From Oikopleura dioica (taxonomy: Eukaryota > Chordata > Appendicularia > Copelata > Oikopleuridae): DNA of 64,000 nucleotides. Below, piece after piece: positions 1 to 10,416 of the stretch (positions within the stretch are counted from its first letter, which is position 1; each line of letters starts with the position of its first letter). The stretch spans positions 12,090,501 through 12,154,500 of the forward strand of contig OU015569.1 of the NCBI GenBank assembly GCA_907165135.1. Reading direction: 5' to 3'. Made by a program: the position numbers and the translations under genes. A model generated the notes under the pieces. That model saw only the letters and a program-made list of their open reading frames with translations, was not told the DNA's origin and made no database searches.

Positions 1-134
1 TTGAATTCTTTATTATTAAAAACTGCTGTATTGGTGACTAAATAAAATAAATTCAATTTTTTGCAATAAGAATATTGGCTCTCCAGTAAAAAACTTGCCG
101 TATTGCCATATTGATGCCATTTGAAATCGAGGGA

Positions 135-278
135 GAGGTGTCTGGAATCGTCAAAAAAAATTTTGCGTGGAAATCTTCAACCAATCAGAAGCCTTGATTC
201 GGCGAATCGGCCAATCAGCAGCCGAGTAGCCGCGCACGCAAAATTTGTCGAAATTTATTTGTCGGTTCCAGACACCTC
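135..278. repeat. small foldback element
   Basis: The left end GAGGTGTCTGGAA is matched in inverse orientation by TTCCAGACACCTC at the right end. The interior holds inverted CCAATC copies. It looks like a non-autonomous foldback (MITE-like) element; no coding sequence was seen. Confidence 0.55.
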
Positions 279-338
279 CCAAAATCGAGCTGGTTAGAAG
301 TGGTCGCTTTGAGCTTAAGGGATCTCTCCCCCCCCGTT

Positions 339-1006
339 TTGGCCATCTTTGACTGGAAATTCAGCCGATTTGCGCTTATAAATTTGGGCGTACAATAGCT
401 CTACGGAAAGCTCAGGTGCTATCCGCTATTCTCTAGTACAGAGAAGTTTTTGGGGCGCACTGGTTATGTCGCCGAATGTCGCCGAATGTCGCCATTTTTT
501 TTCAAAAAATAGGATTTATGAAAGAAAAATTGTTTTCTGGCTCAAATTTTCAAAACAAACTTGTTCTAGAACCGAAAAAGGCGGAAATAGTAGGAGGCGC
601 GGCAATAGAAGTGTGTCCAGCCCAACCAGTGAGTTTCCTACCACAAATTGCGCGGAGCGCTTCCTTGTCTCGAAATTATGCCAAAACAGTTCTAGAACAA
701 GTTAGTTTTGAAAGTCCTAGGTTAAAAACCAGTTTTCCTTCAAAAAATCCTGGTTTAAAAAATAGGCGGCGACATTCGGCGACATTCGGCGACATTCGGC
801 GACATTCGGCGACATAACCAGTGTCGACCAAGTTTTTTGCTCACTGCAAACGTACCACTAGGAGGGGCCAAAGTTCGAGAATTTCAATATACGCCATTTT
901 AGGTCATCTTTGACTCGAAATTTAGCCGATTTGGGCTTAGATAGACACCATCTGCGACTAGATTTAGAAAGACCAAAGCCTCATCCTTAATGTCTAGTAC
1001 AGAGAA
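339..1006. repeat. direct repeat pair flanking an inverted-repeat element
   Basis: About 105 bp at 339-445 recurs in the same orientation and diverged form at roughly 893-1006. Both copies end in CTAGTACAGAGAA. The 461-820 foldback lies between them, so this is a duplicated repeat unit with an insertion, or two copies of a larger repeat. Confidence 0.45.
461..820. mobile_element. foldback element with tandem ATTCGGCGAC termini
   Basis: The element starts TGGTTATGTCGCCGAATGTC and ends with the reverse complement. The left arm has about 2.5 units and the right arm about 5 units of the 10-mer CGACATTCGG, so the arms differ in repeat number. The interior (about 270 bp) has overlapping ORFs with no recognisable protein. 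Termini built of tandem decamers suggest arm growth by slippage or unequal exchange. Confidence 0.6.
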
Positions 1007-1420
1007 ATGATTTGGTCAAGTAATTAATAAATTTTCTTAAGAACAACCGATTGGGGCCATTTTTGGCGTTTTTTGGAATTTAAATGCTCTCTAGCGCCAA
1101 CATTTTGTTCAAAAATCTAGTGCGGTTACAGCACTAGAATCAGCACATTCTAAGCTTTCGATAGATCCCTTGTATGTCTTATTTCGATGTTATTGAAAAG
1201 TCGAAAAAATTAATAATTTTTACGCTAAGTATAAATTACATGCATTTATGCAATTATCGAAGGGTAAAATTTCAGGGATAGATTTTCATAAATGTGTCAT
1301 GTAATACATCAAAATGATCCTCAGATCACGAGGAATCTTAATATATCAGATATAACACCCTATGAAAGACTTGAAAAAACAGACGGGATCAGCTAAAATC
1401 AATTAAACGTTGAAATTTTG

Positions 1421-1550
1421 GACTAAACCAATTTTTGGAAGTGAATTTTCGGATAGCCAATAAGATTGCTGTATTTGGCATACCGGCCAATCAAAACCCT
1501 TTCCATAAAAATCTTTTCCAAAAATTGGTTCTACCCGAAAATTTGATTTT
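1421..1550. mobile_element. family B foldback (GGACTAAACC type)
   Basis: It begins GGACTAAACCAATTTTTGGA, contains CCAATAAGATTGCTGTATTT and ends with an inverse match to the start. It shares interior and termini with copies at 2727, 11691 and 34755. Confidence 0.6.
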
Positions 1551-1752
1551 TGAAAATTTTCATTTTTATCCCCATTACAAGCGGCAGACTAACTGTTTGA
1601 ACCGTCTATGAGCTCATTGAACAAGTGTGAAAAAAGTTTGGCTGATTCTATCGCTTGAGCAGGTGGCCGCGGGGCCGCGAAAGCGCTCGACCGTAAAACC
1701 GAAATTTCAAATTTCAAAGTTAACGTTTCGCTAAAAAGAGGAGCTCCCCAAA

Positions 1753-3668
1753 ATGAACAGTTCTTGGCTTGATGGACACCAGTTGCTGCAGAAGAGAAAA
1801 GCCGAGAAAGAGAAGATTTTGGGATTTATGGCGGACTTGAAAATCGCCGCTTCTAGCTTTATCCCAGGTTTGAGAAATGAAATTCCTTTTTTTTCAAAAA
1901 AAAAAATTCAAAAAAATCATCAATAATTTTTTAAAATTTTTTTTTTTGAAAATATTATTCAAAAACTTTAAAAAATATTTCAAAAATCTTCGAAATAAAT
2001 TATAAAAATCTTCTCTCCCAAAAAATAAAGCGGTTTTTAGAAGAAGAGAAAATCTTCTTCCAAAAATGGAATCGTCTGAAAGTGTCTGTCTCCGGCCTTT
2101 TCAACTCCTTCGACGAGCTGGAGTGCATTTGGGACGAACTGAAAGAAGAATCGAAAACCAAGGAAACGCGAGTCCAAAACGTGGCAGTTCAAAACAAGCC
2201 GCCAGAAGTGGAAAAAGAAGAAGTCGGAGTTCAAACCGACCCAATTAAAAAGAACGAAGAACCTGTTCTAGGTAATTCATAATTTTAATGGGCAAAATCG
2301 AAAAGTAACCAATCAATTCAGATTGGAAATCCCTCGTCGAGGAAACCTACAACTACAACAACGAAGAAACAACGCGAAAAATCTCGATTCAAAGCTGGTC
2401 GCCTTCGCGCAGCCGCAGCCCGACTCCAGACTCGCTCAATTCGAAGCTCCGCGAAATCAACGAAAACAAGAAACCAATTCAAACAGAAAAGATCTCAGTC
2501 GTTCCGGAAGAAGAGGAGAGTCAAGAAGAGAACTCACAGGAGCCACCAAGCCTTGACGACATTATACCCGACCTGGAAGAAGCGCCGAATTCTTCGTGAG
2601 TTTTTAACGAGAATCTTACATAGGGTTTCTTTTATAATAGCTTTGATTGAAAGTCGCGTAGCGGCTTTTCTACTCGTCGAAACCGCGGAGCGGCTTTTCA
2701 AAAATCCATCCGGCAACATGATTTTAGGACTAAACCAAAAAAGATGGAATTGCATTTTTAAACTACCAATAAGATTGCTGTATTTGACCTACTGGCCAAT
2801 AAAAACCCTGATTCAGAAAATCCCTTCCATTTTTGGTTTTGCCCTGATTTTGGCTAAGCTGCTTTGCGGCTTCCTTTCCATAACATATCTATTCGTAGGA
2901 TTGAGGAAATACCAATAAATGAAGAATTATTCGAAAACAGCATCGTCCCAAAAATCGAGAAAGAAACAACTCCTGAAAAGAAAGAAGCAAGAAAATCGAT
3001 CGGACTTTCGAAAACTCTTCCAGTCTCCTCCGCCCCGGTAAAAAGAGGACCAGGAAGACCACGGAAGTCGGAAACAACTGTGAAAAGAGGACCAGGAAGG
3101 CCGAGAAAAGAGCAAAACGCAAACGAGCTGACGATCAAAGGGAAAACACAACTTCAAAAATACAAGCGAAAATCGGCGCCAGGGAGGACTTTTCCCGAAA
3201 AACTCAAGTCAAAAGGGTTAGTTTAGAAACTTTTTAAATAATTATTTTTGAATAAATATGTGAAAAATTAAAGCAAAAATAAAAAGACATTTTTAAACAA
3301 ATTAATCATTTTATTTAATTTTATCTAATAATTTTTTTATTATAATAAATACAATAAATTTTAAATAAAATTATTTATATTAAATTATTTTAATTTTTAT
3401 GTTTGAAATATAAAAATATAATCATCTTCCATAGTCGCGGAGAATAGAAGACACCATCGCTCAAATTCGGCGAACACGTGACAACTCCTTTCTGACTTCC
3501 GTTTCTGCTCTTTCCAAACGAACTGGCGAGCCAGCCGCGTCGACCAGGAACGGGCGGCCGACACCACCTCCGACGCCGCCAGCGAACCAGGCCGAGAACT
3601 GCTTCACTTCCTACGAAATGGAGATCTTCAATCAAGTCCTGCACGACCAGAAGGCCTTTGCTTCTTAA
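1753..3668 (+). CDS. AT-hook protein (387 aa, five exons)
   Basis: Predicted exons are 1753-1867, 2041-2271, 2322-2595, 2899-3216 and 3443-3668; reading phase closes over all five (388 codons with stop). The N-terminal third is charged and helical. Exon 3 has an SR/SP-rich stretch and an acidic tail. Exon 4 carries two near-identical AT-hooks (KRGPGRPRK twice), the minor-groove DNA-binding motif of HMGA-type and chromatin proteins, so a nuclear DNA-binding role is likely. I do not recognise the family as a whole. The last acceptor (GGAG at 3439-3442) was chosen because the better-looking TAG at 3432-3434 would bring in a stop. Intron 3 contains a family B foldback. An AATAAA lies at 3739. Confidence 0.7.
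2727..2850. mobile_element. family B foldback inside an intron
   Basis: It lies within intron 3 of the AT-hook gene, starts GGACTAAACCAAAAAAGATG and ends near TTTTGGTTTTGCC. It shares the CCAATAAGATTGCTGTATTT block with the other family B copies. Confidence 0.6.
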
Positions 3669-4005
3669 ATTTTTATTTTGCTATTTTCACGAAAAATTGC
3701 TCGACCCTTCAACTCCTAAATCAACATGTTTCAACTCAAATAAACGTCTCAATTTCATTAAAATTAATAATTAACAATAAATGGCAAAAAGCAAAAAATG
3801 ACAAAAAATGCGCTGATGCGTCAGAATGCAACTGCTTTTGAGAAAAACAGCGCAAGCCGATATTTTGGCGGGGCGGGAATCTCGGGCTGAGAGACAAGCT
3901 GAGTCAAATCATGCTCCTCGTCGATGATAATTGGGATTTAAAAGCGCAGGGAGCAGGGATCTCCACCAGTTCGATTTTGAAATCGTCGAAGTGAAAGTCT
4001 GGAAA

Positions 4006-4335
4006 ATGAATTTTTACGAACAACGACGAGTTAAGTCCTTCGAGATTCTTGGCCGCATCATTCTTTAGTAAGAAAAAACGCAAATAAAAGAGGTCACCTT
4101 TTTAACGGGCAAATACTTCATTAAGGTCTCTATTTTAACGAATTTACGAGAAAAGCCCGTTAAAATGCTGACCCTTTTATTTTCCCTTTTTCAGTTCAAA
4201 CTCAAATAATAAATGAATAAACGAAATTCTAGTCTTCCAGAACCAGTTTCGCAGTTGGCAGAGAAAGGCTACTTCTACAACGAAAAAACGAGAAAAGTGG
4301 AGATGGACCCCGAATTCCTCAATTCTCAAAAGTGA
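4006..4335 (+). CDS. small protein, 54 aa, two exons
   Basis: Exon 1 is 4006-4067 and exon 2 is 4233-4335, joined across a GT-AG intron in phase 2. The product has a basic start (EQRRVK), one short hydrophobic stretch (FEILGRIILYL) and a charged tail; a small mitochondrial or membrane-associated protein is possible, but the family was not recognised. Codon choice in both exons looks like the neighbouring genes. AATAAA follows at 4484. It stays a prediction until transcript data exist, because so short an ORF can arise by chance. Confidence 0.5.
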
Positions 4336-4689
4336 ATCTTCTCTTTTTTCTTCCTCCCTTGACCCTCCCTAGAATCTTCCAATTTTCAATTTTTCAATCA
4401 AAAAATCTCTTAAAAATCGCATACCTAAAAAATAGACCTTTCGAACTGAACTGATGAAAAGACCCTTTTTGAATCTGAAGCTCAATAAATCAAACAAACA
4501 AATTTCCTATTTTTTGTCCAATAAACAAGCCATTTCAAAATAAGTTTTTGGAAAACGTATGCAATGGAAAAGTTAACAGTGCTTTACTAGGTATTGACTA
4601 GGCATTTATAATTCAGCAGATGTCGAGCTGGATCAAATTAGGCTTGCTCTTACTTCGCTTTTTGTTGTTTCTTTCGCCAGATTTACAAA

Positions 4690-5562
4690 ATGCACCAGAG
4701 AGAAGAACAAGTCTACCAGGTCAGACAAAACAGCTCTTTTCTCTTACGCCATTGAGGTTATTTTCAAAATAACCACCACTTTTAAAAGAGCAACAAAACC
4801 AATAGCCTATTAATAGGGTTAGGGTTTGCTTGGTTCGGTAACCTGTGTAAAAGCCTGAATCAGGGTCAGAAAGATCTTTAATGAAGCCGCGGGTTTTTAT
4901 CAAAGATCTTTCAGACCCTGACTCAGGCTTTCTACACAGGTTCCCTTTGAAAGCCTCTGTAAAAACCTGAGTGAGGATCCTGAGAGAGCTTATCAGAGCT
5001 TTATTTTGATACTTTTTGATTGCAATTATTGTGACTAAGAAGGCAAAATCTACTTTTTTATTTGGTGCCCAGCTAATCGGCGAGAGCGTCAAACATCTCG
5101 TAGTAATATATACTTCATTCCGATTAGTTGCCGCAAATTTGAGCTTCTTCCGCATCTGCTCAGATATTTTTATGATCTTTTCAAAATTTAAAAATAGATT
5201 TGACAGGTAAAATACTCGAAGACGCCTTGCGGCTTCGTTTTTCAACAATAAAATGTTCTCAGGAACTGTACTGGAATTTAATCGTTGCACTCAGCGGCTG
5301 GACCATCGTCTTTGCTCCAGCACTAATGCTCATGCTCAGGAGGTACTTTTTTCTTCTAGCTCGAGTGTTCAGGAAAATCGTCTCTTTTTAGCGACAGAGA
5401 AAGGTCTTTGGACGAAAAATTCATCGGAATAACAGTTGAAAGAACAAGTAAGATTACAAGCATTTTCAAGAAAAACTCGGAATTAAGATCGCTCCCGAGA
5501 AAGAAACAACAGTCGCCGACTTGGGATCGCCTGGCAGCGTCCTTCTTACACCAAAGACCTGA
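4690..5562 (+). CDS. single-pass membrane protein, 85 aa, four exons
   Basis: Exons 4690-4719, 5263-5342, 5392-5447 and 5471-5562 join with matching phases (0, 2, 1). The product is a 10-residue charged start, a hydrophobic segment at residues 12-36 (YWNLIVALSGW onward), then a charged tail with no Cys. Intron 1 holds a family A foldback. The last intron would be only 23 nt (GTAAGATT...TTTCAAG); without removing it the frame is lost. A competing model starting at ATG 4620 gives a signal-peptide-like protein ending at 5439 and also splices cleanly, but codon choice favours the model given here. The family is unknown. Confidence 0.5.
4832..4945. mobile_element. family A foldback, simple form
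   Basis: This copy reads GGTTCGGTAACCTGTG at the left and CACAGGTT at the right, with CTGAATCAGG/CCTGACTCAGG arms and a short loop. It lies in intron 1 of the 85-aa gene. Confidence 0.75.
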
Positions 5563-5740
5563 ATTTACTGCTCAGCAACAAGAAAAACGCGAATCGGAAA
5601 AGGACTCCTTCAGTCTACTCTTTCACTGACTCCAAGTCTCGCTTCTGCTAAAAATATTCGACGAATTTTTTCGTGTATTTTTTTTCGATATTCGTAGTCA
5701 TAAATTATGACTCATAATTGACGTGTAGCGGGGTTATCGG

Positions 5741-5954
5741 GGTAGTAAGGGGTTATCATTCGAGCTGCCCCTAACCCTAACCCTAACCCAGGTGGCTACG
5801 CCCCTGCACCCCCACCTAAGGCCCAAACCAGGGGGCTTGCCCCCCCCCCCGGCCCCATGTTAAGAGTTCCTAGTCCCTAACCCTAACCACTAGCCCAGAT
5901 TCTAGAGATATATGATGGCTCGAATCATAGGCTCGAATGATAACCCCTGTCTGC
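5741..5954. mobile_element. hAT-like foldback made of telomere-like repeats
   Basis: Terminal inverted repeats of about 24 bp contain GGGGTTATCATTCGAG (5749-5764) and its complement (5932-5947). The flanks carry a direct repeat GGTTATCGG at 5732-5740 and 5955-5963, consistent with an 8-9 bp target-site duplication as made by hAT elements. The interior contains CCCTAA units and G/C runs. A second copy, inverted, is at 37424-37609. No transposase was seen. Confidence 0.7.
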
Positions 5955-5984
5955 GGTTATCGGTCGAGCGTCCTAAAATGACTG

Positions 5985-6110
5985 TCCTCAATTAGCCCTT
6001 ATCTCGGTTAGGGTTAGGGTTAGGGGACTTGGGATACCTACTAGGGGGTCCTGGGGGCGAAACCCCTGAGTTAGGGCCTTGGGGGAGGGTTAGGGACTGC
6101 TTGCTTTTGA
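5985..6110. repeat. interstitial TTAGGG-type repeat tract
   Basis: Four perfect or near-perfect GGTTAG units sit at 6008-6034, followed by a G-rich stretch resembling the hAT-like element's interior. It is internal to the window, so it is not a chromosome end. Confidence 0.6.
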
Positions 6111-6244
6111 CCCCTATTACCATAATTGATCGGCTGAGGTAAAATTTTAATCCGAAAAATTGATTTCGTCTGTTTTTCGTTAAAATTGCAGCAGTCAGTG
6201 ATGAAGGCAGGGTCTTATTTTATTGGCATTTTTCAGAACGGGCT

Positions 6245-7285
6245 TCATTCATTCAGAAGCTTCGAATCGGAATTCGTCGAGGAAGTGTCTTCCTTTTTAC
6301 TGAATTTATCGTTGACAAACCAAAACGTCCTTTGCACCGTCCAGAGTATACAGAAAAGCGTTGTTTGGACGACAAACGTCAGGATGAACTGCAACTAAAA
6401 CGCGGCATTATTTGTTTTTTCCGCCGGGTCAGGGACGAAAAAGTTAATTTCCAACTTGTCTCTTGCTTCGCTTCTTACCTTTAGTACTTCGTACATGGAT
6501 TCACTGCCGAATTCGCCGAAAGTGGCGAATTTGTAAACTGCGTCTCGCGTTTCTGGCCAGAGCATGGCGATGGCGAACATGTAGAAACAGTCGCAGAAGC
6601 AGTAGATAAAAGGAGCCAGGATCCATTTGAATTTGTAAGGCCCTAAAAATCATAAAACACTTTCAAAATTCAATTGTCCTTACGCTGGGAAATAAAGTCA
6701 ATAGAAGTGAGAAGACCAAGTCCTCCATGTTGCCAAAGACTGTGCAGCCCGTAATTGACTTTGTCCATCATTCCCCAGTAAACCAGCGCGATCAAGTAGC
6801 TAGAACACATCGTCTGCGTGGTCAACCACTTGTCCCAAAATCGCAGCCTGGGCGACTCAATTCGTCGCGAAAAAACGGTGAAAACGGCCCAAACAGCGCA
6901 GAAGAACTCGTTGGCGTTGGAGACGTAGTCGAAGTATCTGTGCTGCCCGTACTGGCCATCGGGGTCTTGGATGAAGTTCCAGATTCCATAGAGACACAAA
7001 GCTGATGTAAAACCTGCTCGGAAAACCTGAAGAAATGAGTCAGCAATAGCCTGTGCTTAGGAACCAGTATAGAAAACCTGAGTCAGGGTTTGACCCGCCT
7101 ATCGGTTTCTCAGAACCTGACTCAGGTTTTTTACACAGGTTTTCGAGCGCAGGTTTTCACTCATTTCTCGGGAAAAAATCGAATTGTGTCGTTTTCGCGT
7201 TAAATATTTTCCTTCTCTTACTCACATCAATCAGTTCGCAGACAATTCTTTTTGCTTCTTGCATTTTCGCGAGTCTAGTTCCCAT
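6245..7285 (-). CDS. AIG1/ADTRP (FAR-17a) family membrane protein, 238 aa
   Basis: Exons on the minus strand are 7285-7226, 7026-6684, 6642-6479 and 6394-6245; lengths sum to 239 codons, the usual size for this family. The protein has about six hydrophobic segments. Family proteins hydrolyse fatty-acid esters of hydroxy fatty acids in membranes. The family histidine appears to be H115 in VNYGLHSLW. At the position where AIG1 has its nucleophilic Thr (after YGGSWKFL) this protein reads RYFDYVS, so the nucleophile may be missing or displaced; that comparison is from memory and unaligned. The last intron (6395-6478) is needed: reading through stops early and loses the final membrane segment (LQFILTFVVQTTLFCIL). 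Intron 1 holds a family A copy. Confidence 0.65.
7050..7148. mobile_element. family A foldback, simple form
   Basis: It lies in intron 1 of the AIG1-like gene. Arms AAACCTGAGTCAGG and CCTGACTCAGGTTTT surround a loop of about 20 bp. The outer GGCTCGG end is degraded on the left. Confidence 0.7.
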
Positions 7286-7634
7286 TCTTTTACGATTCGG
7301 TCTGAGCCGGGTTTTCTGTCACGAGGAGTGACCTCGACATCGTCCTTCTGCTCCGAAGCCTTCACATCTCAATCAGTGGCCTTGGCAGCGAAGGCCACTT
7401 AGTGCGACCTTCTGAAGAGGATTTTCTCGGCGCCTGATTTTTGAACAATTATTGACGCTGTTGTTATATCATCTTGTTTGTTTTCAAAACTCAAAGAAGG
7501 AAATTAAGAAAGGATGGAAAAAATAGATGAAATCAAGGAAGATAACCAACGTTTTCAAATTCAGTTTCAAAAACCCTAACCCTACCCTCCCGACAACGCA
7601 GGTTTTCTCCACTAGAAAGTAGACTCTCTAGGCG

Positions 7635-8236
7635 AAGTGCCGAAATTGGAGGAGGAGAAGTTCCAACGTCACTGCCCGTTCTAACGTCGCAAGTAGTTAG
7701 GTCGGATTTCTATGATGTCGAAACAAGTGCATGAAATCGTGGCTTCGAATATCGAAGTCTGTTCCAAAGCACGAGTTGCATCTTCGTCTCTATCTTTGAT
7801 TTCATCGAAAAACACGCATTCAACTCACCCAAATCTCGACTTGACTCATGAAAAACCCCCAAATAGCACAGATAGCCCCGAGTTGCAATAATCTTTGGCA
7901 GCTACTGTAGATGCTGATAGACTTGGCAACCTGTGTTCATACAGCGAGTCAGGGCGTAGGAGATCTTTCAGGCCCTGACTCAGGTTTGGACACAGGTTGC
8001 CAAGCCTATCAGCTACAATTTTGCCAATGATGATTGGTATAGGAAGCTTGCTCTGGTATTCCAGTCGAGATTTGGTGGCCCTGGGTCAATCGCCGCCAGG
8101 AAAAACTTCATTTTGAGATTCGACGTCACGATTTCATGCACTTGTTGCGACGTCATAGAAATTCGACGTCACTACTTACGACGTCAGAACGGCCGGTGGC
8201 GTTTTAGGTGCTCCTCCTCCAATTTTGGCACTTTCT
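7635..8236. mobile_element. 600-bp inverted-repeat element, Y-CGTC rich arms
   Basis: Arms of roughly 110 bp (about 7635-7745 and 8120-8236) are imperfect reverse complements and share TTGGAGGAGGAG / CTCCTCCTCCAA and CAAGTGCATGAAATCGTG / CACGATTTCATGCACTTG. The centre is interrupted by a family A foldback at 7919-8007. The right arm reads as a short ORF, but this is a by-product of the repeat. Confidence 0.6.
7919..8007. mobile_element. family A foldback nested in another element
   Basis: It starts ACTTGGCAACCTGTG and ends CACAGGTTGCCAAGCC, an almost perfect 89-bp foldback. It sits near the middle of the 7635-8236 inverted-repeat element, so it is the younger insertion. Confidence 0.75.
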
Positions 8237-9480
8237 GCGGTTTCCGCGGCGCTCACTCGACGCACTCGAACCGCATGTCTAAGATAAAGTATGAATCATA
8301 ACCTTTTTTCTAAAATTGGAAATTTTTGTTGATTTGATCACTGAAATAACAATTAAACTTTTTTGACTAACGTTTTTAAAAAGCGTGAATTTTCGCGGGC
8401 GCTACTGTTTTCGGCAAATAAAAGTGATTCGGCGGCGGTGTTGAATTCCAGTAGATTGAACTTTTTGTTGTTCGACTTTTACTAGTCAGAGTCGGTGACT
8501 AGTCATCTGATGGAACTTGGAAGAGCTGCGCGCCCACTCACATACAGTCACGCTCAGAAACGACATTGACTCACAAACTGTCAGAAGCGGACCTCGGCAG
8601 TCTGGGAATAAAAACCTGACTCAGGGTTCTAAATAGCTTTGATGAAAAGCCACGTGCCGTTTTTTTTTTCAAAGTTTTGTCAGAACCCTGACTCAGGTTT
8701 TCTTCACAGGTTGCCGAGCCCAAGCCGGAAGTTTTCAGAACTTTAGGTTATCAAATAGGCTTTTTTGAAGCTCCTTTTTCAGGATGCTTTTAAAAATATC
8801 GGGCTCTAACTCTTAAAAATTCAGGCTTCATTTTGGATCCAAAAAGTCTTTTCTCGCGATTTTCTCAACATGGGAACGGGTTCTTTGAAGAGAAGTCTAT
8901 CAGTGATAGTCTATCACTCTATAATAAAATATTTTATTTAAATTTTATTTACAAAAATTTCTATATAATTATTTTTCTAACTTGAAATAATTTTTTTCGA
9001 TGATAAACTTAAAAAAAATCAGATATAATTCAATTTATGATTCATAAATTATGAAAGACAAAAGTAATTTTTTTTTGAATTTATAAATTTATATTTTTGG
9101 GAAAAGGAATTCCATAACTATTCGAGCCCAGCGAGCGTTATGCCTTCTTTTGTTTGCTCAAACGTGCGGGCTCCGTTTTTTACGATTAGTATGATTGAGT
9201 TTGATCCTGAGCTTTTGGCGCAGCCCGCCACTCTTTTCAAAATCGCGCAATTTCAAACTTTCGCCTCTGAATCATGCAATTCGCGGATTCCAAAGCTCCG
9301 ACACTCATTTTTTCCCTTTTTCGTTGTCCACTAAGACAGCTACTTTTCGTCACTGGTTAAACGTTCTCATTCCTTATTGTTTTCTCATCACGGGCTACGT
9401 CAGGACTGCCCCACTACCTCAGAAACGCAACAATCAATGATCATCTATTTTCCTTTTTGACAAGTCATCCTGAACCTGCG
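8237..9480. other. intergenic, no convincing gene
   Basis: This stretch has a family A copy (8592-8722), an A/T-rich patch at 8930-9100 and overlapping short ORFs at 9140-9440. Codon use there is not clearly coding and no splice-compatible partner exons were found. Confidence 0.4.
8592..8722. mobile_element. family A foldback, simple form
   Basis: Left arm CCTCGGCAGTCTGGGAATAA then AAACCTGACTCAGGG; right arm CCTGACTCAGGTTTTC ending CACAGGTTGCCGAGCCC. The loop contains a poly-T run. Confidence 0.7.
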
Positions 9481-9481
9481 T

Positions 9482-9844
9482 TCGGCAACCTGAGTCAGGC
9501 TCTAAAAGAGCAAAATGAAAAGCCGCGCAGCGGCTTTTATGAAAACGGAGCCGCGAAGCGGCATCGCGAATATTACCATCTCAACCTATCGTAATATTCT
9601 TGCGAAGCCGCGGCTTTTTAAAAGAAAGCCGCAGAGCGGCTTCGCTCAAATTACCAGATTTATCATTTTTTAAATCTTGATCCTCAGAAATCTGAGTCAG
9701 GTTTTTACACAGGGTCAGAATTGAAAAAATGAATGAATTGATAATTTTCGCGAAGCCGCTTTGCGGCTTCATTAAAAGCCGCTACGCTGCTTTCCAAGCT
9801 CTGTAATACCCTGACTCAGGTTTTTACTCAGGTTGCCGAGCCCA
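9482..9844. mobile_element. family A foldback, compound with inner GCCGC hairpins
   Basis: Outer ends are TTCGGCAACCTGAGTCAGGC and TTACTCAGGTTGCCGAGCCC. Inside are several GAAGCCGC / GCGGCTTC hairpins and a second CTGAGTCAGG pair near 9690-9715, so one family member appears to have inserted into, or recombined with, another. Confidence 0.7.
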
Positions 9845-9880
9845 GTCCCGAACTACAGGCTCTTGTCTTCTTCGCCTAGG

Positions 9881-9930
9881 TTCGGCATCCTGTGTAGAAA
9901 AGAACCTGAGTCAGGTTCTGAAGAGCTTTC
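9881..9930. mobile_element. family A half copy
   Basis: Only the left arm is present (TTCGGCATCCTGTGTAGAAA, then CCTGAGTCAGGTTCTGAAGA); no matching right arm follows. Confidence 0.5.
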
Positions 9931-10138
9931 ACCAATAAAGACGTGATCTTATGAGAGCAAATCAATTGAGAAAGGAATCTTCTGTGTTCATTTTTCGGAG
10001 GCGCTGGGCGAAGCTCAACGTCACTTCTTGAATCGCTCTGGGGGCAAACAGAGGGCAGCGCTGCGAGTTGAATCACCGCAGCGCCCCAACTCGCTCAGGA
10101 TTGCTCGAGCTGATTCACCTTTCCCTTCAGAAGAATGG

Positions 10139-10146
10139 AATATAAG
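10139..10146 (+). promoter_or_regulatory. possible TATA box
   Basis: TATAAG at 10141-10146 lies about 190 bp upstream of the 27-codon ORF, in a stretch richer in G+C than its surroundings. A run of CCGAAAA-type units (10255-10330) would form the 5' leader. Assigned by position only. Confidence 0.3.
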
Positions 10147-10332
10147 ACGCATGCCTTCCTCGAGCAAATCAGTCGCAGCAAAGCGCCAAAACCAAAAAAC
10201 CAAAAAAAAAAAGAATTTTTCTTTTGAATCGAGCTTTTCTTAAAATCGACAAAAACCAAAATCGCGAAAAATCTTCCGAAAAAACGAAATCCGAAAAACC
10301 GAGAAACCGAAAATCCGAAAATCCGAAAAATC

Positions 10333-10416
10333 ATGATCCGAAACGAAGACGACCCCTTTTACGAAGAGCTCAACAACGCCGTCGTCTACGACGAAGATGA
10401 CAAGCAGGGCTATTGA
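10333..10416 (+). CDS. candidate 27-aa acidic micropeptide
   Basis: A short ORF with coding-like codon choice (GAC, GAG, CTC, GTC preferred) encodes an acidic peptide starting MIRNEDDPFYEEL and ending DDKQGY. A TATA-like element lies upstream and AATAAA at 10622-10627 downstream, which would make a compact unspliced transcript of about 450 nt. It may instead be an upstream ORF or part of a longer RNA. No homolog is known to me. Confidence 0.3.
   Translation: MIRNEDDPFYEELNNAVVYDEDDKQGY

Noticed and set aside
4721-5290. 189-codon open frame on the minus strand
   Set aside because: It runs through a family A foldback and the complement of the 85-aa gene's exon; the long reading is a by-product of the repeat.
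4620-5439. Alternative secreted-peptide gene starting at ATG 4620
   Set aside because: It splices cleanly, but the overlapping frame from 4690 keeps better codon use over four exons; recorded as an alternative, not called.
5763-6036. Chromosome end or telomere
   Set aside because: Only a few CCCTAA/TTAGGG units, on both strands and internal, inside or next to a mobile element.
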